Source of the DNA: CAZQRP01 sp964596125 | GTDB taxonomy: Bacteria > Chloroflexota > Dehalococcoidia > GIF9 > UBA5629 | Length of the DNA stretch: 21,951 nucleotides | Reading direction: 5' to 3' | Assembly (NCBI GenBank): GCA_964596125.1 | Contig: CAZQRP010000034.1 | Coordinates: 1-21,951, forward strand | In this document: in pieces, positions 16,344 through 21,951 of the stretch | Numbering within the stretch: position 1 is the first letter of the stretch | Layout of the letters: each line of letters begins with the position of its first letter | Position numbers and translations under genes: made by a program | Notes under the pieces: generated by a model | The model's input: the letters and a program-made list of their open reading frames with translations, nothing else | What the model was told of the DNA's origin: nothing | Database searches by the model: none

Positions 16344-18575
16344 ATGGTGGAAAAGACAATAAGGTCGGTATGCGAAATGTGCCATGCTCGATGCAGGGTT
16401 GCGGTGGTCAGTGAAAATAATCGACTGGTTAGAATTGAAGAAGATAGAACGGATCCCAGGGTAGACAATATATATCCACCAACCAGGGCCTGTCTCAGGC
16501 GTCAGGGAGCCACAGAGTGGATGACACACCCGGACAGGATCAACTTTCCACTGAAAAGAATTGGTGAGAGAGGAGAGGGAAAGTGGCAAAGAGTATCCTG
16601 GGACCAGGCGTTTGATGAGATCGCTGGCAAGTTAAGTGATATAAGACAGAAGCATGGTGCTGAAGCTTTGGCTATGACTCAGGGCACCGGGCGGCTTTTA
16701 GCGATGATGGATGTTCTAACCGGCTTTCTCAATCTATTTGGAAGTCCAAACATCATCGGGCAAGGCAGAATATGTTTCGGTCCGGTGAACTCTACCTGTA
16801 TTGCCATGTTTGGTAGAGTACACCGTCACCGGATGGTTGTTACATTTGAGCGAGATGATAATGGCAAAATAGCTACAAGATCTGTACTTCTGATGGGATT
16901 GGACCCTTCAAAGGCTGTGCTGCGTCTCTGGAAGTCTATACGTGAGGCCAAGGAAGAAGGCGTAAAAATCATCGTTATCGATCCCAGAAAGACCGACACT
17001 GCGGAGCTTGCCGACATCTGGCTGCAGCTCCGGCCGGGCACCGACACCGCACTCCTCATGTCCATGATAAATGTAATTATTGAGGAAAAACTCTATGATA
17101 GCGAGTTCGTTGACAAATGGTGTTATGGCTTTGATAAGCTGGTCGAGCGTGTTTTACCGTATTCACCCGAGAAAATGGCTGAAGTCACCTGGATCCCTGC
17201 TGAGAAGATAAGAGAAGCAGCCAGGGTATATGCGATAAGCAAACCATCGGTATCAGTAAACGGGATGGGGCTGGAACACCTGCAGGACTGCATGGAGGGT
17301 ATTCAGGCCAGATTCATTCTCGCCGCAATTACAGGCAATATCGATGTCAAGGGAGGCCATTATATACCCGAGCCGGTGAAAAATATAAATGACCTGCCGG
17401 CACTCAAAATGCTGTCCAGAGAGCAGCAAATGAAACAGCTAGGTGCTAATCGTTTTAAGCAGATCTCCTGGCCCGGCTTTGAGCTTACGGCTGAGTATTC
17501 TAAGAAAGTGTGGGGAGTGGTACCTGATGGCTCGCTGTCAATGGCCCACAATCCGACTGTTTACCGTGCCATGCTTACCGGTGAGCCGTACCCGGTGAGG
17601 GCAGCAATATCAATGATCTCAAACCCGCTTATCACCCAGGGTAATAGCAAGCTGGTATACAAAGCGCTGAAAAGCCTTGACCTCTACGTAGTAGCAGATT
17701 ACTGGATGACTCCATCGGCAGAGATCGCCGACTACGTCCTGCCGGCGGCATCTTGGATGGAAAGACCTTTCTTTGGAACATTATCGGCTGATGATGCCCT
17801 GATCGGTGGAGAACAGGCCCTGCCCTCCACAGTGCCCGGCGAATATGACCACAAAGACGACTACCAGATTGTACGAGGTTTAGCTGTAAGGCTTGGACAA
17901 GAGGAACACTGGCCGTGGGAAAACCTTGAGCAGTTCTATGATTACAAGCTTGAGCCTCGTGGTATTACCTTTAAGGAATTTATGGCAGGCGGAGGCCATG
18001 AATTCCCCGTACCTGTCTATAAAAAGCATGAAAAGGTCGGTTTTGGTACACCCACCGGCAAGGTCGAACTGTATTCAACAGTGCTTGACAGGCTGGGGTA
18101 TGATCCGCTGCCAAAGTATACGGAAAATTTTGAGAACCCGTTAAGCAATCCCGGGCTGGCAAGGGAATATCCTCTAATGCTGATTAACGGTGGACGGTTC
18201 CAGCCGATGTTTCACTCTGAACATCGGCAGATTGATGTAGTACGCAGGAAACACCCAGACCCCCTGGTACAGGTACATCCCGATACAGCACAGGGACTCG
18301 GCATTGTTGACGGAGACTGGGTCTGGATAGAGACTTTAAGGGGAAGGATCAGAATGAAATGCCAGCTCTTTAAGGGGATTGACCCAAGGGTAGTTCACTG
18401 TGAACATGGTTGGTGGTTCCCAGAGCTGCCAGGTGAGGAGCCCTGGCTGCACGGTATGTGGGAGTCAAATGTTAACGTCCTCACCGATGATGAACTAGAG
18501 CACTGCAACACAATTAGCGGTGGCTGGCCGTTAAAGACCGCCTTATGCAAGGTTTACAAGGTGAAACAATACTAG
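16344..18575 (+). CDS. Molybdopterin oxidoreductase, DMSO-reductase superfamily (soluble)
   Basis: This 743-residue catalytic subunit should bind Mo- or W-bis-PGD and one 4Fe-4S cluster. Cluster ligands are C10, C13, C17 and C50 (CEMCHARC). The metal ligand is probably C144 in GRICFGPVN. Characteristic motifs are VSWDQAFDEIAGKL, VIDPRKTDTAELADIWLQLR, ADYVLPAASWMERP and PTGKVELYSTVLDRLGYDPLP. No Tat signal is present and no dedicated small or membrane subunit is adjacent, so it probably works alone in the cytoplasm or uses a shared carrier. Layout is like acetylene hydratase, but the residue after the second cluster Cys is His14 where that enzyme has its catalytic Asp. It has its own promoter and a downstream hairpin, so it looks monocistronic. 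The substrate is unknown. Confidence 0.93.
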   Translation: MVEKTIRSVCEMCHARCRVAVVSENNRLVRIEEDRTDPRVDNIYPPTRACLRRQGATEWMTHPDRINFPLKRIGERGEGKWQRVSWDQAFDEIAGKLSDIRQKHGAEALAMTQGTGRLLAMMDVLTGFLNLFGSPNIIGQGRICFGPVNSTCIAMFGRVHRHRMVVTFERDDNGKIATRSVLLMGLDPSKAVLRLWKSIREAKEEGVKIIVIDPRKTDTAELADIWLQLRPGTDTALLMSMINVIIEEKLYDSEFVDKWCYGFDKLVERVLPYSPEKMAEVTWIPAEKIREAARVYAISKPSVSVNGMGLEHLQDCMEGIQARFILAAITGNIDVKGGHYIPEPVKNINDLPALKMLSREQQMKQLGANRFKQISWPGFELTAEYSKKVWGVVPDGSLSMAHNPTVYRAMLTGEPYPVRAAISMISNPLITQGNSKLVYKALKSLDLYVVADYWMTPSAEIADYVLPAASWMERPFFGTLSADDALIGGEQALPSTVPGEYDHKDDYQIVRGLAVRLGQEEHWPWENLEQFYDYKLEPRGITFKEFMAGGGHEFPVPVYKKHEKVGFGTPTGKVELYSTVLDRLGYDPLPKYTENFENPLSNPGLAREYPLMLINGGRFQPMFHSEHRQIDVVRRKHPDPLVQVHPDTAQGLGIVDGDWVWIETLRGRIRMKCQLFKGIDPRVVHCEHGWWFPELPGEEPWLHGMWESNVNVLTDDELEHCNTISGGWPLKTALCKVYKVKQY

Positions 18576-18592
18576 TTGTAGCTGCAACGTTG

Positions 18593-18647
18593 GGGGCAGA
18601 CGAGAGGTCCATCACGATCCGCTTATTGATAGTGCTACCTCTGCCCC
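18593..18647 (+). terminator. Hairpin after the third Mo oxidoreductase
   Basis: GGGGCA (18593-18598) pairs with TGCCCC (18642-18647), and after a bulge GAGGT (18604-18608) pairs with ACCTC (18637-18641). It begins 17 bases after the stop codon. There is no T-tract, so it may stabilise the 3' end of the mRNA instead of terminating transcription on its own. Confidence 0.5.
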
Positions 18648-18734
18648 TATAGTACTGGTTCTTCCATGTTTCATGAAATGTACCAATAAATCCACCCTGA
18701 CCATAGATGGACTATCCCCGGTATCAGATTGCAG

Positions 18735-19295
18735 CTATTCTTGCCTGGGCAGCCATCCTGAATATAACCGAAGCGCCTCGTAGTCTTTCTTCACTGATTC
18801 ATAAAGCCTGGCGTTTTCCAGGGCAATCGCGCCGAGGTTAGCCGCTGCTCCTACAAAATAAGTATCGGCATCGTTGAAGCTACGGAGCTCAGCAGTGTAC
18901 ACTCGAATCACTCCCACTACCTCCTGCCTCAATACGACCGGGACGCTGAGGATAGAAGCAATTCCCTCCTCTTTAGCCTGCTTCTGATATTGAATTCTTT
19001 CATCCATAGTAGCATTAACAACGGCAACCGGCCGGCCTTGCAGTGCTTCAGCAATGCTTTTATCAGCAGACACCGGGCCTTTTCGGACATACCTGTCGCT
19101 CAGACCATAGGACGTGGTATAAATCAGGAGTTTCCTGTCCGGAGAAATAAGCATGAGTGAGCATCCCTTGGCGTCTAAAGCTTTGGCCACACTCTCAACG
19201 ATGCTGTGAAGCACATTTTCCGGCGTGCCGGCTGAATTTATGGCAGCAGCTATTTCATATAAACTCTGGTAATACTTTTTCTCACTTTTCTCCAT
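18735..19295 (-). CDS. GAF-domain protein
   Basis: This 186-residue protein consists almost entirely of one GAF domain (about residues 20-170): ENVLHSIVESVAKALDAKGC, then LISPDRKLLIYTTSYGLS, then SILSVPVVLRQEVVGVIRVY and a closing ALENARLYE helix. It has no output domain, so it probably senses a small ligand or redox state and works through a partner. Start ATG is at 19295 with GAGGTGA upstream. A promoter lies about 230 bases upstream and drives small-RNA candidate B, so this gene may depend on read-through of that terminator. The nearest GAF, PAS or HD-GYP partner in the window is the 4837-5898 gene. Confidence 0.88.
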   Translation of the reverse strand: MEKSEKKYYQSLYEIAAAINSAGTPENVLHSIVESVAKALDAKGCSLMLISPDRKLLIYTTSYGLSDRYVRKGPVSADKSIAEALQGRPVAVVNATMDERIQYQKQAKEEGIASILSVPVVLRQEVVGVIRVYTAELRSFNDADTYFVGAAANLGAIALENARLYESVKKDYEALRLYSGWLPRQE

Positions 19296-19402
19296 AGTAT
19301 CACCTCATAGTACCGACCGTTATCGATTGATATTCTATACTTTTGTTTTACCTCCTTTTTGCTTTGAGATTGCTTAATTGTTATTACAAATCCCTCTGCT
19401 AA

Positions 19403-19514
19403 ATAAAAAGAGCACCAGAATCATCAATAAACATCGGTTCCAGTGCCCTTGTTTCATCCTCCCATCTTCTCTAACCCGGCTCTATTGTGTTTATATAGTT
19501 ATTTCACGTGCTGT
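19403..19514 (-). ncRNA. Small-RNA candidate, copy B (about 112 nt, own promoter and terminator)
   Basis: This is the homologue of the element at 4188-4295, in opposite orientation. The predicted start is 7 bases after a TATATT box, and the transcript ends in a hairpin (13 continuous pairs including G-U, 19438-19450 with about 19407-19422) followed by five U residues (plus-strand A at 19405-19409). Shared blocks with copy A are GGAGGA..TGA, CTGGAA, a TTTATT-like loop and GGTGCxCTTTTT. Copy A has the stem GGGTGCTGGAA and copy B GGGCACTGGAA, with compensating G-U and G-C changes on the opposite side, so the fold seems conserved. It lies about 110 bases upstream of the GAF gene start, so it could also be an attenuating leader. 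Confidence 0.6.
19405..19450 (-). terminator. Rho-independent terminator of small-RNA candidate B
   Basis: Minus-strand AAGGGCACTGGAA pairs with TTCTGGTGCTCTT through 13 pairs with wobbles, followed by TTTTT ATTT. It stops transcription before the GAF gene unless read through. Confidence 0.6.
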
Positions 19515-19520
19515 ACCTCC

Positions 19521-19549
19521 AATATAGTCCCGCCTGGGGACTTTGTCAA
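19521..19549 (-). promoter_or_regulatory. Sigma-70-type promoter of small-RNA candidate B
   Basis: On the minus strand TTGACA (19544-19549), then AAG and a total spacer of 17 bases, then TATATT (19521-19526). Box sequences and spacing are the same as in the promoter at 4153-4181. Confidence 0.75.
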
Positions 19550-19574
19550 TACCGCGAATTGACTCATAATTAAA

Positions 19575-19855
19575 GTTACCGAAAATGGTATTGTTGCCTC
19601 ATAAAAATGTTACCAACGGAGGTAGTATGACAAGAGACAGCATACTGGAATATACAGAGGCAGTGCGCTGGCATTACTTGAATGCCAGAAAAAAGGACAA
19701 AGGAAGGATATTGGATGAGTTTATCCGGGTGACAGGCTATCACCGCAAGGCAGTCATTCGGTTACTACGCCAGAATCGGTCACAATGGCGAGAGAAACGA
19801 CGACGAGGGCGTCGGCGATGCTACGGACATGAGGCAATGACTGCTGTTCGGTAAC
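19575..19855. mobile_element. Internally deleted insertion-sequence remnant (about 281 bp)
   Basis: GTTACCGAA at 19575-19583 is an exact inverted match to TTCGGTAAC at 19847-19855. Between them lies the start of a transposase gene. A further GTTACC at 19610-19615 could be an inner transposase-binding site. The right inverted end follows directly on the coding sequence, so most of the element seems to have been deleted internally. No clear target-site duplication is visible. Confidence 0.5.
19627..19854 (+). pseudogene. Transposase N-terminal fragment
   Basis: About 75 residues remain (MTRDSILEYTEAVRWHYLNA through VTGYHRKAVIRLL), resembling the N-terminal helix-turn-helix of integrase-type (DDE) transposases common in Chloroflexota. 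The catalytic domain is absent. The TAA stop at 19852-19854 lies inside the right inverted end of the element. GGAGG precedes the ATG, so a short DNA-binding peptide could still be made. Confidence 0.7.
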
Positions 19856-19935
19856 AGTTTTATTTGACGCAACACGGAAGACGTATGGGCCACTGGTAAT
19901 CTAACAATTAATTAGACCTTCTTATTAGCTTCGTA

Positions 19936-19962
19936 TTGACAATACCCGGTTATGGCTATAGT
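19936..19962 (+). promoter_or_regulatory. Possible promoter of the Mop gene
   Basis: TTGACA at 19936-19941 is followed by TATAGT at 19957-19962. The 15-base spacer is short; an overlapping TAGTCT gives 17 bases. Position 35-40 bases before the start codon is reasonable. Confidence 0.4.
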
Positions 19963-19997
19963 CTTTATTAGGGAGCAGTAAGCTAGGAAGGGAAGAA

Positions 19998-20201
19998 ATG
20001 TTAAGTGCACGCAACAAATTTCAAGGTCTTATTAAGAGCGTTGAGCACGGCAAGCTGATGACAGAGGTAGTCATAGCGGCTGGGGATTTCAAGATAGTCT
20101 CAATCATTAGCCGCCACTCAGCCCATGACATGAACCTCAGGGAAGGGGATAAGGTCACGGCAATAATCAAGGCGACGAATGTTTTAATCGAAAAGAGCTG
20201 A
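19998..20201 (+). CDS. Molbindin (Mop/TOBE-domain) protein
   Basis: This is a 67-residue single TOBE/Mop domain, the normal size of molbindins that bind molybdate or tungstate in hexameric rings in the cytoplasm. The pattern is SARNKFQGLIKSVEHGKLMTEV at the start, a middle ISRHSAHDMNLREGDKVTAI, and the end IKATNVLIEK. AGGAAGGGAAGA precedes the ATG at 19998. It fits the Mo-enzyme content of the region as a molybdate buffer or sensor. It stands alone between the IS remnant and the FecR gene. Confidence 0.88.
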   Translation: MLSARNKFQGLIKSVEHGKLMTEVVIAAGDFKIVSIISRHSAHDMNLREGDKVTAIIKATNVLIEKS

Positions 20202-20255
20202 GGGAACATTTGCCACCGGCTTTCACATTCCGGCAGACATTCCCACGAGTAATGG

Positions 20256-20274
20256 AGCTTTAACTCTTAAAGCT
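20256..20274 (+). terminator. Possible terminator of the Mop gene
   Basis: An 8-bp perfect stem with a 3-base loop lies 55 bases after the stop codon. There is no T-tract, so the assignment is tentative. Confidence 0.3.
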
Positions 20275-20489
20275 GCCTGATCCGACAGGAACAGAGGAAC
20301 ATTTTGAACAGGGCCCACCACCAGCTAACAGCGGAAATAAATCCATAGATAGCGACTATAGCGCAGGTTACTTTGTGGACAGGTATGTGAGGTGGATTAT
20401 ATATCTTTCTTTGGATAAACAAGATATGATATACATGCCGGCAGGAAATTAAAGCGCGGTAATCCGTTCGCTGAAGGAGCATTCCGTTC

Positions 20490-20531
20490 AATTGCCTGCC
20501 TTGTTGCTTCATCTGTACAAAGCAGGCAATT
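20490..20531. repeat. Long perfect inverted repeat (10-bp arms)
   Basis: The arms AATTGCCTGC and GCAGGCAATT enclose 22 bases that can pair further (TTGT with ACAA). It lies midway between two convergent genes and has no T-tract on either side. It could be a bidirectional transcription barrier or a small palindromic element. Confidence 0.45.
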
Positions 20532-20679
20532 ACTCAACTATCAAATAACCTTTTGTTAACTATAGCATCCGCGTTTCCTGCAAATCTTATCTCTCGTATC
20601 TACTCCTCTACCAGCACATTTATCAATACAACTCCTGACGCATCAGGTTACCTTTATCTTTGTCGTCATCACCTCACGT

Positions 20680-21951
20680 TTACCTATCTTTTCCGCTGCC
20701 GCCTCCGTTACCATTGCCGCCACCGTTACCATTGCCGCCTCCGTTACCATTGCCGCCACCATTACCATTGCCGCCACCGTTACCATTGCCGCCTGCGTTG
20801 CCGTTGCCACCACCGTTGCCATTGCCGCCACCGTTGCCATTGCCGCCTGCGTTACCGTTGCCGCCTGCGTTACCGTTGCCACCACCGTTGCCATTGCCGC
20901 CACCGTTACCGTTATCATTGCCGCCTGCGTTACTGTTAACGCCTGCGTTGCTATTGCCAGTCCCTTTGTCAGTACCCCTGTCACTACCTTTATCGCTGCC
21001 TTTGCCGTTACCTTTGTCGCCACCCCTGCCAATTGAGTTACTAATCGGCGAAGGTTGACCGGGACTGTCGCCAGCCTCTACATTGACTTCGTTGCCAGCC
21101 GGTACAAGTGTCTCGTTACCCTGTGTGCCGCCGACGGCGACCAGCCCTTCATCAACCTGGACGGTAGTAGAGCCCTTGCTGTCAACGTTGGTAATAAACG
21201 AAGTGCCACGGACCATAGCATACGCAGAAGGGGTATGTACCTCATAACGCGATTGGGGATTTGTCAACGTTACCACACGACTCCAGGTAGTCCCCAACCA
21301 TTGCTTTAAAACAATGACAGTAGCCCCTTTCTCGATACATTCGGCTTGCTCGATCTCCAACTCCGTATTAGCCTCAAGCTCAATAGTACTACCTTCGAAA
21401 AAAGTGAGCAGTGCTCGTGACTGTGGTGCTGTTTTCACCCGGGAACCGTCATCCAGCGTCATCCCATCGAAACCTGCTTGCCAGATAGTCGTTCCTGCCG
21501 GTTGAATCTCAACCTGGCCAGCTTCTATGCTGAGTGTACAGCTTGAGGCCAGGGCGCTGTGTGACGATGCAAAACTGGGTAAACCGTACAGAAAGATGCC
21601 TCCACCAAGCGCAACGACTAAAGCCAGTGCGATGTGGACAGCAACTTTTCTCGGACTTGTGATGGTATTTACCAGTGATTGCCAGGCAACACAAAGTGCA
21701 TTAGGTCCTTCTGTCCTCTGCTCTGATTGTGCCGCATTGGCTTTATTAGATTCCTCGCGGATTCTTGTCATCAGACGCTCTTTTGATGTCACTCTAAACT
21801 CGTCCGAGGGCAGTTCTTTAGGTGCAGCCAAAATAGATGATGCAATATGTAGAAACGGTTCCAGTTGTTTACATAAATGTGGATGTTTATCCAAGCAATT
21901 TCTGATTGATGTACCTTTTCTTATACTCTCAAGAGACTCGTCCAAGACTTT
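20680..21951 (-). CDS. Membrane FecR-domain protein with Gly/Asn repeat tail (5' end cut)
   Basis: The open frame runs to the right edge (KVLDESLESIRKGTS), so the true start lies outside. Counting from the TTG at 21945, residues 1-50 form a helical 'RNCLDKHPHLCKQLEPFL' region seen in Chloroflexota anti-sigma-like proteins. A single membrane helix is at about 101-122 and an extracytoplasmic FecR domain at 135-290 (SIEAGQVEIQPAG, FEGSTIELEANTELEI, AMVRGTSFITNV). From about residue 310 to the end it is a low-complexity KGSDKGSDRG then GGGNGNGGGNGN tail. It may be an anti-sigma or surface-signal protein, or a surface-exposed structural protein. A partner sigma factor would be expected just beyond the edge. 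Confidence 0.82.
   Translation of the reverse strand, partial: KVLDESLESIRKGTSIRNCLDKHPHLCKQLEPFLHIASSILAAPKELPSDEFRVTSKERLMTRIREESNKANAAQSEQRTEGPNALCVAWQSLVNTITSPRKVAVHIALALVVALGGGIFLYGLPSFASSHSALASSCTLSIEAGQVEIQPAGTTIWQAGFDGMTLDDGSRVKTAPQSRALLTFFEGSTIELEANTELEIEQAECIEKGATVIVLKQWLGTTWSRVVTLTNPQSRYEVHTPSAYAMVRGTSFITNVDSKGSTTVQVDEGLVAVGGTQGNETLVPAGNEVNVEAGDSPGQPSPISNSIGRGGDKGNGKGSDKGSDRGTDKGTGNSNAGVNSNAGGNDNGNGGGNGNGGGNGNAGGNGNAGGNGNGGGNGNGGGNGNAGGNGNGGGNGNGGGNGNGGGNGNGGGNGNGGGSGKDR
20696..20944. repeat. 18-bp tandem repeat inside the FecR-protein gene
   Basis: About thirteen units of CCGTTACCATTGCCGCCA-type sequence follow each other, with one unit enlarged to 24 bases near 20903-20926. Each codes for six residues of the GGNGNG type on the minus strand. 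Variation is mostly at third codon positions plus Gly/Ala swaps, which points to selection on the protein repeat. Confidence 0.9.

Larger units (their letters stand above)
20202..20679. other. Convergent 478-bp spacer with two hairpins
   Basis: No gene is supported. AGCTTTAA-CTC-TTAAAGCT at 20256-20274 is a perfect 8-bp stem about 55 bases after the Mop stop. AATTGCCTGC at 20490-20499 is a perfect inverted match to GCAGGCAATT at 20522-20531, with additional TTGT/ACAA pairing inside. CCTGA-CGCA-TCAGG at about 20634-20647 lies just past the FecR stop on the minus strand and may help terminate that gene. Confidence 0.5.

Noticed and set aside
16344..18575. Acetylene hydratase assignment
   Set aside because: Overall layout fits, but the catalytic Asp after the second cluster cysteine is His14, so the activity cannot be claimed.
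19403..19450. TGGAACCG in small-RNA copy B, resembling the T-box sequence of tRNA-sensing leaders
   Set aside because: Copy A has TGGAATTAC at the same place, the leader is only about 70 bases before the stem, and the downstream gene is a GAF protein, not an amino-acid gene.
20696..20944. Regular repeats that might be a CRISPR array
   Set aside because: Units of 18 bp follow each other without spacers and encode a Gly/Asn repeat in a long open frame with FecR domain.
20660..21058. Plus-strand Pro/Leu-rich open frame over the repeat region
   Set aside because: It is the complement of the GGNGNG repeat of the FecR-domain gene and has no ribosome-binding site or recognisable domain.

Overview
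The window looks like chromosome from an anaerobic bacterium, most likely a Dehalococcoidia-type Chloroflexota. This is inferred from gene content and not proven: soluble molybdopterin enzymes without Tat signals, a DUF166 protein, a membrane HdrD-like Fe-S protein, a PadR regulator, a PAS/HD-GYP protein, and a FecR-domain protein with a 'CL..HP.L...LEP' N-terminal motif. No rRNA, tRNA or CRISPR array was seen.

Layout. Bases 1-36 are the last codons of an upstream molybdopterin oxidoreductase. It is followed by a winged-helix/4Fe-4S protein (94-1188), a second molybdopterin oxidoreductase (1387-3456) and a carboxymuconolactone-decarboxylase-like protein (3513-4079), all on the plus strand. 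The first 55 bases of the window recur exactly at 3421-3475, which points to a tandem duplication of a 3.4 kb Fe-S/Mo-enzyme unit or to an assembly junction. A small-RNA candidate (4188-4295) and a degraded gap precede a PAS/HD-GYP signalling protein (4837-5898). A DUF166 gene faces it. Next come a PadR regulator with a clear promoter and palindromic operator, a small ORF broken by an in-frame TGA, a small membrane protein, and a large minus-strand membrane Fe-S oxidoreductase (8191-10206).

After a gene-poor 1.1 kb stretch come a CocE-like hydrolase, a short-chain dehydrogenase and a SixA-like phosphatase on the plus strand. On the minus strand lie a radical SAM protein, a possible 34-residue peptide and a cupin. 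A third molybdopterin oxidoreductase (16344-18575) has its own promoter. It is followed by a minus-strand GAF protein, a second copy of the small-RNA candidate, an internally deleted insertion sequence, a molbindin (Mop), and at the right edge a membrane FecR-domain protein with a Gly/Asn repeat tail, cut by the window end.

How it may fit together. Three molybdenum enzymes (one only as a tail), a molybdate-binding Mop protein and two cytoplasmic or membrane Fe-S electron carriers suggest an anaerobic redox region. The hydrolase, SDR, CMD-like protein and cupin are compatible with catabolism of organic substrates, but no substrate can be assigned. The most novel signal is a two-copy family of about 110-nt RNAs. 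Each copy has a matching -35/-10 promoter and ends in a hairpin plus U-tract, and each lies upstream of a sensory gene on the same strand.
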